Part shown: positions 32,996 to 41,262 of the stretch, in pieces
Layout: the number at the start of each line of letters is the position of its first letter
Numbering within the stretch: position 1 is the stretch's first letter
Source of the DNA: a bacterium
GTDB taxonomy: Bacteria; Desulfobacterota; Binatia; DP-6
DNA: 64,000 bases
Reading direction: 5' to 3'
NCBI GenBank assembly: GCA_026129405.1
Contig: JAHCID010000004.1
Span: 1 to 64,000, forward strand
Made by a program: the position numbers and the translations under genes
The notes under the pieces: generated by a model
Databases searched by the model: none
Seen by the model: the letters and a program-made list of their open reading frames with translations, nothing else
Told to the model about the DNA's origin: nothing

Positions 32996-34141
32996 CTAGA
33001 CGACGCCGCCGTCGCGCAGGCGGCCGATGTCGGCGGGCGACAGGCCGAGGCCTGCCAGCACCGCGTCGGTGTGCTCGCCGAACCCGGCCGGCGGCGTACG
33101 GACGGACGCGGGCGTCTCGGAGAGCTTGATGGGCGGGCCGATGTAGCGCTTCGGGCCCGCCGGCGTGTCGGTTTCGATCACCATGCCGCGCGCGCGCAGC
33201 TGGGGGTCGTCGTAGGCCTCGGCGATGTCGAGCACCGGGCCGAAGCAGATGTCCTTCGCGCCCAGCTCGGCCATCCACTCGTCGCGCGTCTTCTCGCGGA
33301 AGGCGGCGCGCAGGACGGCGAAGATCTCGTCGCGGCGCTCGCCCTCCGCCCACTGGTCGGCGATGAAGTCCTCGCGCCCGAGGTGGCGGCACAGGGTCGC
33401 CCAGAAGTGGCCCTCGTAGGCGCCGACGGTGACGAACCTGTCGTCGCGGCAGGCGTAGACCGCGTAGCAGGGAAACGAGCCCGTCAGCTGCTCGCGCCCG
33501 CGCTGCGGCAGCGCCTCGCGGTACCAGTGCAGCACCTGGTGCGCGACGTTCCACGATGCGGCGCCATCGAGCATGGCGACGTCGACCATCTGGCCGCGCC
33601 CGCTCTCGTCGCGCGCCATCAGCGCCGACAGGATACCGATCGCGGCCATGAGCGAGCCGGCGCCGACGTCGGCCACCTGCACGCCGGGGATCATCGGCGG
33701 ACCCTCGGGCGGGCCGCAGTATTCGAGCACGCCGGCGTAGCCGAGGTAGTTGACGTCGTGGCCGACCTTGTCGCGGTACGGCCCGTCCTGGCCGTAGCCC
33801 GAGATGGCGCAGTAGACGAGACGCGGGTTGCGTGCGCGCAGCGTCTCGCAGTCGAGCCCAAGCCGGGCCATCACACCGGGCCGGAAGCCCTCGAGCACGA
33901 CGTCGGCCTCGCCGGCCAGGCGCAGGAAGAGGTCGCGGCCCTCGGGCGTCTTCAGGTTCAGCGTCATGTGGCGCTTGTTGCGGGCCAGGAACGGGATGCC
34001 CATCTGGAACGGATCGTTCGGCGCCGAGATCACGAGGACGTCCATCCCGAGGTCGGCGAGCACGGTGGAGCAGAACGGACCGGGGAGCTGACGCGAAAGG
34101 TCGAGCATCCGGTAGCGGCGCAGCGGCGGCGTCGAACGCAT
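32996..34141 (-). CDS. CaiB/BaiF family CoA-transferase (type III)
   Basis: A 381-residue family III CoA-transferase. YRMLDLSRQLPGPFCSTVLA then DLGMDVLVI form the N-terminal Rossmann part, and ARNKRHMTLNLKTPEG and DVVLEGFRPGVMARLGLD are typical. Asp129 in KVGHDVNYLGYAG is the catalytic aspartate; the family's C-terminal HTDAVLAGLG is also present. It heads a three-gene operon with an amidohydrolase and a GNAT. It would activate a carboxylic acid as a CoA ester or exchange CoA between acids. Confidence 0.93.
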   Translation of the reverse strand: MRSTPPLRRYRMLDLSRQLPGPFCSTVLADLGMDVLVISAPNDPFQMGIPFLARNKRHMTLNLKTPEGRDLFLRLAGEADVVLEGFRPGVMARLGLDCETLRARNPRLVYCAISGYGQDGPYRDKVGHDVNYLGYAGVLEYCGPPEGPPMIPGVQVADVGAGSLMAAIGILSALMARDESGRGQMVDVAMLDGAASWNVAHQVLHWYREALPQRGREQLTGSFPCYAVYACRDDRFVTVGAYEGHFWATLCRHLGREDFIADQWAEGERRDEIFAVLRAAFREKTRDEWMAELGAKDICFGPVLDIAEAYDDPQLRARGMVIETDTPAGPKRYIGPPIKLSETPASVRTPPAGFGEHTDAVLAGLGLSPADIGRLRDGGVV

Positions 34142-34196
34142 GTTCGATTTCGGGTGCTAGCGCGACGGCTTCGAAGGCGTCAACCGCAGCAGCGTC

Positions 34197-36056
34197 CTAT
34201 GGGCTCGCGGCCTTCGCCGCTTCGCGCGCTGCCGCGAGCCCCCGCTGCGCGGCGACGCTGTTCGGCTCGAGCCGCAGCGCCTCCTCGAGGATCGGGATCG
34301 CCTCGGCCGGGCGCCCCTGGCGGCGGAGCGCGACGCCGAGGTTGATGCGCGCGCCGACCTGGCTCGGGTCGGCGTCGAGGACCGCGCGCAGGTTCTTCTC
34401 GGCCTCGGCGGGCTCGCCGGCTTCGAGTTGCACTGCGGCGAGGCCGGTGCGCGCCGCGGTCTGGGTGGGGTCGCCGGCGAGCGCGCGCTCGTAGGCGAGC
34501 GCCGCCTCCGCGGTGTTCTTCGTGCGCAGGAGGACCGCACCGACCGTGAGCATCGCCGGCGCGTCGTCCTGCCCCACGCCCAGCGCACGCAGCGCCGCCG
34601 TGCGGGCGTCGTCGGCATCGCCCGCCATGAGCGACTGCATCGCCACGGTGGCCCAGCCGCGCGTGAGGTTCGTGCGCACCGTCTCCAGCACCGGCTCGGG
34701 CGTGTCGCGGCCCATGAGGAGGGCGAGCACGACCTCCGCCTGCGGCAGCGCGTCCGCCAGCCGGTCCTGCGCCTGCAGCGCGGCGCCGAGCGCCGTGCGC
34801 GCGAAGGCGTTCTGGCCGTCGACCTCGACCGCGCGCGTCCACAGCGCGACGTCGTCGTGCCAGTACTGCGTCTGGCGCCACGTCGCCGCGCCGAGCCCGA
34901 GGATGGCGACGCCCGCGAGCGCGCCGATCGCCGCGGCGCGTGCCGGTGAGGTCCCGAACGCCGCGTAGAGCCCGCCCGCGGCGAGCGCGAAGAAGGGCAG
35001 GGTGGCGAGATGCGCGTAGCGGTCGGCGACCAGCTGCGGCCCCACCTGCGCGAGCCCGAGGACGGGCGACACGATGACGACGTACGCGGCGACGGCCGCG
35101 AGCAGCGCGGGCCAGCGGCGCCGCTGGACCACGAGCAGCGCGGCGGCGGCGAGGAGCAGGACGATCGGCGCCCCGAAGCGCGGCTCCGCCGGATCGAGCG
35201 GCGGCACCAGCTCGTGGAGCGGCGAGAGGCCGGTCGGCACCAGCGTCGTCCACGGGTACCAGACGAGCCCGTATGCCGCCTGGACGAGGCGGCTCGGGAG
35301 TGGATGGTTCTCGAGGCCCGTCGGCATCGCCGCCTGCGCGAGGCGCGTCGCCGCCGCGGCGAGCAGCGCGAGCACGACGAACGGCAGCTTCTCGAGCAGG
35401 ATGGCGCCCACGCGCTCGCGGCCGAAGCGGCGCAGCGGCCAGGCGTCGACGATCAGCAGCACGGCGGGCAGGGTGATGGCCCACGCCTTGCCGAGCAGCG
35501 ACAGCGCCGTCGCTGCGACGGCCGCCGCGAGCCATGGGCCGCGGCGGCGGCCGGGAGCGTGGGCGCGCAGATACGCGAGCACCGCCGCGAGCCAGAACAG
35601 CGTCGAGACGAGGTCGCGGCGCTCGGTCACCCAGGCGACCGACTCGACGCGCAGGGGATGCAGCGCCCAGGCCGCGGCGGCGAGCGTGGCGGCGAGCGTC
35701 ACGCGGGCGGCGGCGACGGGCGGCGGCTCCGCCGCGCGGAGCAGGGCGGCGAGCACCGCCATGACGAGGACCGCGGCGAGGGCATGCCAGGCGAGGTTCG
35801 TCAGGTGGTAGCCGCGCGGCTCCATGTCCCAGGCGGCGTGGTCGACGGCGAGCGTCAGCCAGGCGAGCGGCTGCCAGTGCCCGCCGACGGTGGCCGTCGC
35901 CATCCAGCGCAGGTGCGCCGGCGAGAGGCCCCGGAAGGCGAGGTTCTCGGTGACGGTGATGTTGTCGTCGTAGTCGACGAAGCCGTTCTGGAGCGTGGGA
36001 GAGAACGCGACCGCGACGAGGACGACGAGGGCGGCCGCACAGAGCCAGCGCAGCAT
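34197..36056 (-). CDS. TMTC-like membrane protein with C-terminal TPRs
   Basis: About 619 residues. The N-terminal ~390 residues hold about ten or more hydrophobic segments with the motif NGFVDYDDNITVTEN, HWQPLAWLTLAVDH and HPLRVESVAWVTERRDLVST, diagnostic of the TMTC/DUF1736 group of GT-C-like proteins. The loop YDDN is where metal or sugar-donor-binding acidic residues lie. Residues ~420-619 carry TPR repeats (AALAYERALAGDPTQTAART, AEKNLRAVLDADPSQVGARI, AIPILEEALRLEPNSVAAQR). In animals such proteins O-mannosylate cadherins; bacterial substrates are unknown. It is 47 bases downstream of the crotonase gene, so it may share its transcript. Confidence 0.88.
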   Translation of the reverse strand: MLRWLCAAALVVLVAVAFSPTLQNGFVDYDDNITVTENLAFRGLSPAHLRWMATATVGGHWQPLAWLTLAVDHAAWDMEPRGYHLTNLAWHALAAVLVMAVLAALLRAAEPPPVAAARVTLAATLAAAAWALHPLRVESVAWVTERRDLVSTLFWLAAVLAYLRAHAPGRRRGPWLAAAVAATALSLLGKAWAITLPAVLLIVDAWPLRRFGRERVGAILLEKLPFVVLALLAAAATRLAQAAMPTGLENHPLPSRLVQAAYGLVWYPWTTLVPTGLSPLHELVPPLDPAEPRFGAPIVLLLAAAALLVVQRRRWPALLAAVAAYVVIVSPVLGLAQVGPQLVADRYAHLATLPFFALAAGGLYAAFGTSPARAAAIGALAGVAILGLGAATWRQTQYWHDDVALWTRAVEVDGQNAFARTALGAALQAQDRLADALPQAEVVLALLMGRDTPEPVLETVRTNLTRGWATVAMQSLMAGDADDARTAALRALGVGQDDAPAMLTVGAVLLRTKNTAEAALAYERALAGDPTQTAARTGLAAVQLEAGEPAEAEKNLRAVLDADPSQVGARINLGVALRRQGRPAEAIPILEEALRLEPNSVAAQRGLAAAREAAKAASP

Positions 36057-36103
36057 GCGCGGCGCGGTATACCGGCTCCGGCCCGGGCGGGCCACTTGCG
36101 GCG

Positions 36104-36916
36104 CTACTGGCCCGTGAAGATGGGCTTGCGCTTCTCCTTGAACGCCTTCGTGCCCTCGCGGCAGTCGGCCGACATCGACACCGGGATGCCGAGCTCCAGC
36201 TCCTTCTCGAGGGCTTCCTCCGGCGACAGCTCCATGCCGAGGACGACCGAGCGCTTCACCGCCTGCACCGCGAGCGGCCCGGCTTCCTGGATGATGCGCG
36301 CGTAGCGCAGCGCCTCGGGCATCACCTGGTCGGGCGGCACGACCTTGTTGACGAGGCCCATCTGCATGGCGCGCTCGGCCGAGAGCTGCTCGCCGGTGAG
36401 GAGGATCTCCATCGCGTGGCAGTAGGGGATCTGGCGCGGCAGGCGGACCGTGGAGCCGCCCATCGGGAAGAGGCTCCACTTCACCTCGGCGAGGCCGAAG
36501 CGGGCGTCGTCGCCGGCGACGCGGATGTCGGTGCAGGTGAGCATCTCGGTGCCGCCCGCGACGCAGAAGCCGCGGATGGCCGCGATGATCGGCTTCCACA
36601 CCTTGTAGTTGCGCAGCAGCCCTTTGTAGATGATCGCGGTGTCGTTGCGGACGCGCTCGTCGTACTCGGTCTCCGGCGGGCGCAGGCCCTGGAGCATGCG
36701 CACGAGGCGGTCGAGGTCGGCGCCGGCGCAGAACGCCTTGTCGCCCGCGCCGGTGAAGATGGCGACGCGGACCGCGTCGTCGTCGTTGACGTCCTGCCAC
36801 GCGTCGGCGAGGCGGCAGAGCATCTCGGTGTTGATGGCGTTGCGCACCTCGGGACGGTTCATCGTCACGAAGGCGATGCCGTCGCGCTTCTCGTAGAGGA
36901 CGGCGGGCTCGGCCAT
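36104..36916 (-). CDS. Enoyl-CoA hydratase/isomerase family protein
   Basis: A 270-residue crotonase with both catalytic glutamates: Glu144 in RFGLAEVKWSLFP and Glu170 in CHAMEILLTG. The oxyanion hole is formed by CAGADLDRL and GFCVAGGTEMLT. It should hydrate a 2-enoyl-CoA to a 3-hydroxyacyl-CoA. It is the last member of a tightly packed operon with two thiolase-like and two DUF35 proteins, two bases after the thiolase-like stop; the hydrated product is therefore a reasonable substrate for the thiolase/aldolase pair. Confidence 0.92.
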   Translation of the reverse strand: MAEPAVLYEKRDGIAFVTMNRPEVRNAINTEMLCRLADAWQDVNDDDAVRVAIFTGAGDKAFCAGADLDRLVRMLQGLRPPETEYDERVRNDTAIIYKGLLRNYKVWKPIIAAIRGFCVAGGTEMLTCTDIRVAGDDARFGLAEVKWSLFPMGGSTVRLPRQIPYCHAMEILLTGEQLSAERAMQMGLVNKVVPPDQVMPEALRYARIIQEAGPLAVQAVKRSVVLGMELSPEEALEKELELGIPVSMSADCREGTKAFKEKRKPIFTGQ

Positions 36917-36918
36917 GG

Positions 36919-38073
36919 TCAGGGCGCCTCGGTGGAGACGACCCACATCGCAAAGTACTGCGCGCCGCCGCCGTAGGCGTGGCCGAGGGCGTTCTCGACG
37001 CCGTCGACCTGGTGCGCGCCGGCGCGGCCCATCACCTGGAGCGCCGCCTCGCCGAGCCGCAGCATGCCGGACGCGCCGATCGGGTTCGTGCACAGCACGC
37101 CGCCCGACGGGTTGATCGGCAGGTGCGCGCCCATCTTCTGCTCGCCCCGGTCGATCGCCTTCCAGCCCTCGCCGACGTCGCGGAAGCCGAGGTTCTCGAG
37201 CCACATCGCCTCGAACCAGGCGAACGGGACGTAGATCTCGGCGGTCTGGATCTGGTTCCACGGATCGGTGATGCCGGCCTGATCGTACACGTGCTTGGCG
37301 CACACCTGGCCGGCGCGCGGGCTCACCTGGTCGCGGCCCGGCACCCACATCGCCTCGGCGTACGACGCCGCGCCGCGGATCCAGGCCGGCTTGCGCGGGC
37401 CCTGCTTCGCGAGGTCGCCCGCCGCCAGCACGAGCGCGACGGCGCCGTCGGACGAGGGGCAGGTCTCGAGGTAGCGGATGGGATCCCACAGGACGGGCGA
37501 GTTCATCACGTCCTCGACCGACATCGGGTCGCGCAGGTGGGCGTACTCGTTGCGCGTGGCGTTGTCGCGCGCGTTCGCGGCCGTCATCGGGCCGATGTGC
37601 GGCGGGCAGCTCGTCTTCGCGATGTAGGCGCGGCAGTACGGCGCGAAGAAGCCGCCCGCGCCGGCGACCAGCGGCGGCGTGAACGGCATGTTCGGCGACA
37701 GCGCCCACATGGCGTTGCCTTCGGACTGCTTCTCGAACGCGATCGTCAGCACGCGGTCGTAGAGCCCCGACGCGACGTGCGTCATCGCCGCGATCGCCGT
37801 CGAGGCGCCCACCGAGCCGGCCGTGTGCACGCGCAGGACGGGCTTCATGTAGCCGCCCATCGCCCCGACCAGGAACTGCTCGGGCTGGCAGACGCCCTCG
37901 AGCATGTCGGGCGCCTTGCCGATCACGATCGCGTCGATGTCGTCGTGGGTGAGCCCGGCGTCCGTGAGCGCGCGATCGACGGCCTCGCGGATGAGACCGG
38001 GGATCGAGAGGTCGGCGCGCCGGGCGCCGTGGTGCGTCTGGCCGACGCCGACGACCGCGACGGGGCGCTTCAT
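36919..38073 (-). CDS. Thiolase-fold lipid-transfer-like protein, atypical active site
   Basis: A 384-residue thiolase-superfamily protein of the SCP2-thiolase/Ltp type: VAVVGVGQTHHGARRADLSI, VHTAGSVGASTAIAAMTHVA, SSDGAVALVLA, NPSGGVLCTNPIGASGMLRL. Around HTAGSVG (residues 83-89) there is no nucleophilic cysteine where thiolases have one, and Asn330 replaces the usual His of the GHP motif. Classical thiolysis is thus unlikely. Ltp2-type retro-aldolases, which work with DUF35 partners in steroid side-chain loss, show similar departures. It overlaps the next thiolase gene by ATGA. Confidence 0.85.
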   Translation of the reverse strand: MKRPVAVVGVGQTHHGARRADLSIPGLIREAVDRALTDAGLTHDDIDAIVIGKAPDMLEGVCQPEQFLVGAMGGYMKPVLRVHTAGSVGASTAIAAMTHVASGLYDRVLTIAFEKQSEGNAMWALSPNMPFTPPLVAGAGGFFAPYCRAYIAKTSCPPHIGPMTAANARDNATRNEYAHLRDPMSVEDVMNSPVLWDPIRYLETCPSSDGAVALVLAAGDLAKQGPRKPAWIRGAASYAEAMWVPGRDQVSPRAGQVCAKHVYDQAGITDPWNQIQTAEIYVPFAWFEAMWLENLGFRDVGEGWKAIDRGEQKMGAHLPINPSGGVLCTNPIGASGMLRLGEAALQVMGRAGAHQVDGVENALGHAYGGGAQYFAMWVVSTEAP

Positions 38074-39191
38074 GACCACCTCCGCTGGGCGCCGAGCACC
38101 CAGACGATGTTCTGCTGGAGACAGTGTCCCATCGAGGCGTGGGCGAGGGCACGCCGTGCGCCGGCGACGCCGCGCTCGCCCGCGGTGCCCGTGAGCTGCC
38201 GGAAGACCTCGCCCAGCCGCACGAGGCCGGTGCTCATGATCGGATGTCCGCAGAGGGGGCCGCCCGAGGGGTTCACGACGGGCTTCTTCGCCGTGGCGTC
38301 GAGGCCGAGGGCCTCGCAGAGGATCAGCTCCTCGACCGGGGTCGTCGCCATGAGCTCGACGAGGTCGACGTCCTTCGCCGCGCCGACGTCGGCCATCGCC
38401 AGCGCCTTCTCGCCCGCGAGCTTCGCGCCCGCGCTGCGGGAGAGGTCGCGCGCGCCGAGCGACTGCATCTCGCTGCGGTGGTCGACGCCCTGGATCCATA
38501 CCGGGCGCTCGCAGAGCTTCTCGGCCTTGCCCTCGGCGGCGATGACGAGGCAGGTCGCGCTCTCGCCGATCGGCGGCAGGTAGCCGGTGCGCAGCGGCTC
38601 GACGGCCCAGTCGGTCCGCTGGAGCGCCGTCGCGGCGGCGGCCTCGCGCACCTGCGTGTCGGGGTTCTTCGCGCCCGCGGCGCGGCTCCTGGCCGCGACC
38701 GCGGCGAGGTCGGCGTCGGTGGCGCCGGTGCGCGCCATGTAGGCGCTCGCCTGGAGCGCCGACGTCGCCGTCGGCCCGAGGCCTATCGGCGCCTGGTAGT
38801 AGGGGTCGAGCGCGAGGTTCAGGATACGCTCGGGCTCGCCCTCCGACGTCTTGCCGTGGCCGCAGACGATGGCCGAGTCGGCCTCGCCGGCCTGGATCTT
38901 CAGCCAGGCATAGTAGGCGGCGAAGCTGCCGTCCATCTCGAGATGCAGATCCTGGCGCGGCGGCCAGGAGCCCATGACGTCGAGGGCGGCGACGAAGCCG
39001 AAGGGGCGGCCGTCCATGTAGTCGGTGGAGGCCGAGACCTGGTAGGCGATGTCGTCGCGCGTGGCGCCCACCTGCGCGAGCGCCTCGCGGACCACCGGAT
39101 AGAGCATCTCGGTGGACATGCGATGGCGGTCGCGCGCGACGATGGGTCCCTGCGCGAAGCCGACGAGGGCGACGTTGCGGAGTGCGCTCAT
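38070..39191 (-). CDS. Thiolase-fold protein paired with DUF35
   Basis: A 373-residue thiolase-superfamily protein: VALVGFAQGPIVARDRHRMS, DLHLEMDGSFAAYYAWLKIQ, IGESATCLVIAAEG, NPSGGPLCGHPIMSTGLVRL. His316 in CGHP is kept, but the region of the nucleophilic cysteine reads EMDGSF (residues 85-90) without Cys. It overlaps the DUF35 gene upstream and the second thiolase gene downstream by ATGA on each side, so a fixed-ratio complex is likely. A retro-Claisen or retro-aldol cleavage of a branched acyl-CoA is inferred from the pairing. Confidence 0.85.
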   Translation of the reverse strand: MSALRNVALVGFAQGPIVARDRHRMSTEMLYPVVREALAQVGATRDDIAYQVSASTDYMDGRPFGFVAALDVMGSWPPRQDLHLEMDGSFAAYYAWLKIQAGEADSAIVCGHGKTSEGEPERILNLALDPYYQAPIGLGPTATSALQASAYMARTGATDADLAAVAARSRAAGAKNPDTQVREAAAATALQRTDWAVEPLRTGYLPPIGESATCLVIAAEGKAEKLCERPVWIQGVDHRSEMQSLGARDLSRSAGAKLAGEKALAMADVGAAKDVDLVELMATTPVEELILCEALGLDATAKKPVVNPSGGPLCGHPIMSTGLVRLGEVFRQLTGTAGERGVAGARRALAHASMGHCLQQNIVWVLGAQRRWS

Positions 39192-39688
39192 AGCCGGTTG
39201 ATGTAGGACTCTCGGGGCGCGTCGGGCTCGCCCGTGGGACGGAAGTACTGGATGTCGGTGTGGTCGCCGGTGCGCTCCGCGGCGGGCTTCCACACCGCCT
39301 CGACGCGCATGCCCATGCGGACCTCGTCGGCCTTGCACTTCTGGATGAGCGCGAAGATCGAGATGGCGGCGCCGTCGAGCGCCACCGACGCCGCGACGTA
39401 CGGGATCTCGAGGTCGCGGCCGATGACCGGGATGTTGACGACGCAGAAGGTCGTCACCGTGCCGCGGTCGTCGAGCTGCACGATCTCCTCGCACGGCGCG
39501 AAGCTCTCGGGCGAGTTCAGGATCGGCGGGACGAAGATCTTGCCGGTCTTCGAGTCCTTCGATCCGAGGATCTTCCCCTCGCGCAGCCCGTTCAGGTAGA
39601 TCGCGCGAAAGTCGCCGGCCACGTAGTGGTAGGGCAGGTAGACGTTCGCGTCGACGTACTTGACGGGTTCCTTCGGCGGCTCGGTCAT
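39188..39688 (-). CDS. DUF35 OB-fold protein (thiolase partner)
   Basis: A 166-residue DUF35 protein. The C-terminal OB fold is clear: GTVTTFCVVNIPVIGRDLEI, PYVAASVALDGA, DEVRMGMRVEAVWKPAAERT. The N-terminal rubredoxin-like zinc ribbon common in this family is degenerate: GSKDSKTGKIFVPPILNSPE lacks the paired cysteines. DUF35 proteins bind thiolase-fold enzymes and channel acyl-CoA or support aldol chemistry. The ATGA overlap with the thiolase start supports direct partnership. Start is the ATG at 39688, 21 bases after the preceding DUF35 gene. Confidence 0.9.
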   Translation of the reverse strand: MTEPPKEPVKYVDANVYLPYHYVAGDFRAIYLNGLREGKILGSKDSKTGKIFVPPILNSPESFAPCEEIVQLDDRGTVTTFCVVNIPVIGRDLEIPYVAASVALDGAAISIFALIQKCKADEVRMGMRVEAVWKPAAERTGDHTDIQYFRPTGEPDAPRESYINRL

Positions 39689-39709
39689 TGGGACTCCTCG
39701 GCCGGCAGG

Positions 39710-40168
39710 TCAGTCGGCCAGACGGAAGGTGGCGATGTCGCGCAGGCTGCCGGTGCGCTCGCCCTCGGGCAGGAACTCGGCCGTGACGCGCGAGCCGACC
39801 GTCACCTTGTCGGCGTCGTCACGCACGAGGTGCGCGAGGGCGGTGTCGGCGCCGTCGAGCTTCACCAGCACGAACGCGAACGGCTTCGCTTCCGGATGCA
39901 GCCGCTCGATCGGCTGGTGCACCTTCGCGACCGCGGTGACCGTGCCGGTGTTCTCGACCAGCACCCAGTCGCCGCCCTCGGACGAATCGGTCTCCGAGTA
40001 GCCGAGCGGCGGCACGACGACGCCCTGTCCCGCGATGCGCTGCCCCCAGATGCGCCCCTGCTCCTTCAGCCCGGCGAGGAAGCGTCCGATGGTCTGTCCC
40101 GTCGAGTGCTTGTACGGGAATTCCATCGCGGTGCGGAGCTCGAGCGGGTCGGCGCGGATGTCGGCCAT
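39710..40168 (-). CDS. DUF35 OB-fold protein, first gene of the thiolase operon
   Basis: A 152-residue DUF35 protein with OB-fold strands (GTVTAVAKVHQPIERLHPEA, FAFVLVKLDGADTALAHLVR, VTVGSRVTAEFLPEGERTGS). The ribbon segment WGQRIAGQGVVVPPLGYSET contains no cysteine, so no zinc site is expected. ATG 40168 is about three bases from the predicted transcript start; an upstream in-frame TTG at 40207 is actually the -35 box. With two DUF35 and two thiolase-like genes in one operon, two heteromeric enzymes may be formed. Confidence 0.87.
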   Translation of the reverse strand: MADIRADPLELRTAMEFPYKHSTGQTIGRFLAGLKEQGRIWGQRIAGQGVVVPPLGYSETDSSEGGDWVLVENTGTVTAVAKVHQPIERLHPEAKPFAFVLVKLDGADTALAHLVRDDADKVTVGSRVTAEFLPEGERTGSLRDIATFRLAD

Positions 40169-40177
40169 GGGGCTCGG

Positions 40178-40207
40178 TGGGTAGTACTTCAAACGAGCGT
40201 TTGTCAA
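40178..40207 (-). promoter_or_regulatory. Promoter and operator of the DUF35-thiolase operon
   Basis: Minus-strand TTGACA (40207-40202), an 18-bp spacer and a weak TACCCA (40183-40178). TTGACAAACGCTCGTTTG (40207-40190) includes the dyad CAAACG-CT-CGTTTG and fits the same pattern as the sites at 6394 and 18699. Confidence 0.55.
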
Positions 40208-40374
40208 CGCGCGCCACGGCGTCGCGCACGTCGCAACGGCCGCCCCGGCCCCGGCGTCGAGCGCCCCGCTCGGCGAGCCCGGCGACCGGGATTTTCCGCG
40301 CAGACGACACAGCCCACGCGGCGCCGGATTTCTTTGACCCCCGCCGGCGGCGGGTGGTAGCCCTCCCGCCCGAC

Positions 40375-41262
40375 ATGGACGCGCGCGAGGGGGCGAACGC
40401 GTGGGCGGAGCGGCCGCAGGCCCTCGCCGCGGCGGTGCGGACGGCGCCCGCAGTCTCCGCGTCGCCGTCCGCGGCTCGTGATCTCCTCTGGGCGCTGACC
40501 GCGTCCACGCTGCACCGCGTCCGGCGCGGGGAGGGGGCGCTGCTGGCGATCAACCTCTCCCTCATCGCCACCCGGGCGACGGACGCGGCGCAGGCCGTCG
40601 CCGCGGCGCTGGTCTCGCTGCTCGTGATCGCCGCGATGTACGCGGTGAACGACCTGTGGGACGCGCCCGCCGACGCGACCAACCCGAAGAAGGACCCCGC
40701 GCTCGTCGCCGTCTACCTCGAGCGGCGCGCCCTCGCCGTGTGGAGCGTCCTCGGGCTGAAGACGCTCACGCTGCTCTTCGCCGCGGCGACGCTCGGCCCC
40801 GCGCCGTCGCTGGCGGTCGCGGCGACGATGCTCGTGAACGTCGTGTACTCGGCGGCGTTGAAGGGCGTTCCCGTGCTCGACGTCGTCTGGTGCGGCGTGT
40901 GGGGCGCCGCCTACGCGGCGATCACCGGCGCGTCGCCGACGTTGCTCGTCGTCGTCGGCCTGATGACGGCAGTCTGCCATCTCTATCAGGCGCTGGACGA
41001 TCGCGCCGCCGACGCCGCGAGCGCGATCACGACCACCGCGGTCCGCTCGCGGGCGCTGTCGGTGCTCGTGCTCGGGGTGCTGGTCGCGCTGCTCGGCGTC
41101 GCGCTCCGGCCGGCGCTCGGCCTGCCCGGGGCGGTGAGCGCGGCGACGCCCCTCGCGGTCCATCTCCTCGTGCCGAGCGCGCGCATCGGCTGGCTCGCGA
41201 CGAAAGCGTACTTCGGGGTCGTCTGGCTCTGCCTCCTGGGGCTTCCCGATGCGTTTCAGTGA
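40375..41262 (+). CDS. UbiA-family prenyltransferase-like membrane protein
   Basis: About 295 residues with some seven to eight hydrophobic segments. The first Asp-rich motif is VNDLWDAPADATNPKKDPAL (N92-D100, NDxxDxxxD) and the second YQALDDRAADAAS, both required to bind a prenyl diphosphate. The NP-K-K/D pattern resembles the DPPR-synthase branch, which moves a phosphoribosyl group to polyprenyl phosphate, but other acceptors are possible. The ATG at 40375 begins a hydrophilic N-terminal arm. It overlaps the radical SAM gene by 14 bases, so the two are co-translated. Confidence 0.85.
   Translation: MDAREGANAWAERPQALAAAVRTAPAVSASPSAARDLLWALTASTLHRVRRGEGALLAINLSLIATRATDAAQAVAAALVSLLVIAAMYAVNDLWDAPADATNPKKDPALVAVYLERRALAVWSVLGLKTLTLLFAAATLGPAPSLAVAATMLVNVVYSAALKGVPVLDVVWCGVWGAAYAAITGASPTLLVVVGLMTAVCHLYQALDDRAADAASAITTTAVRSRALSVLVLGVLVALLGVALRPALGLPGAVSAATPLAVHLLVPSARIGWLATKAYFGVVWLCLLGLPDAFQ

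Noticed and set aside
36104-40168. A normal beta-oxidation thiolase operon
   Set aside because: Neither thiolase-fold protein has the nucleophilic cysteine, and DUF35 partners are present.
40202-40207. TTG as start codon of the first DUF35 gene
   Set aside because: It is the first half of the -35 box TTGACA; ATG 40168 gives the normal family N-terminus.
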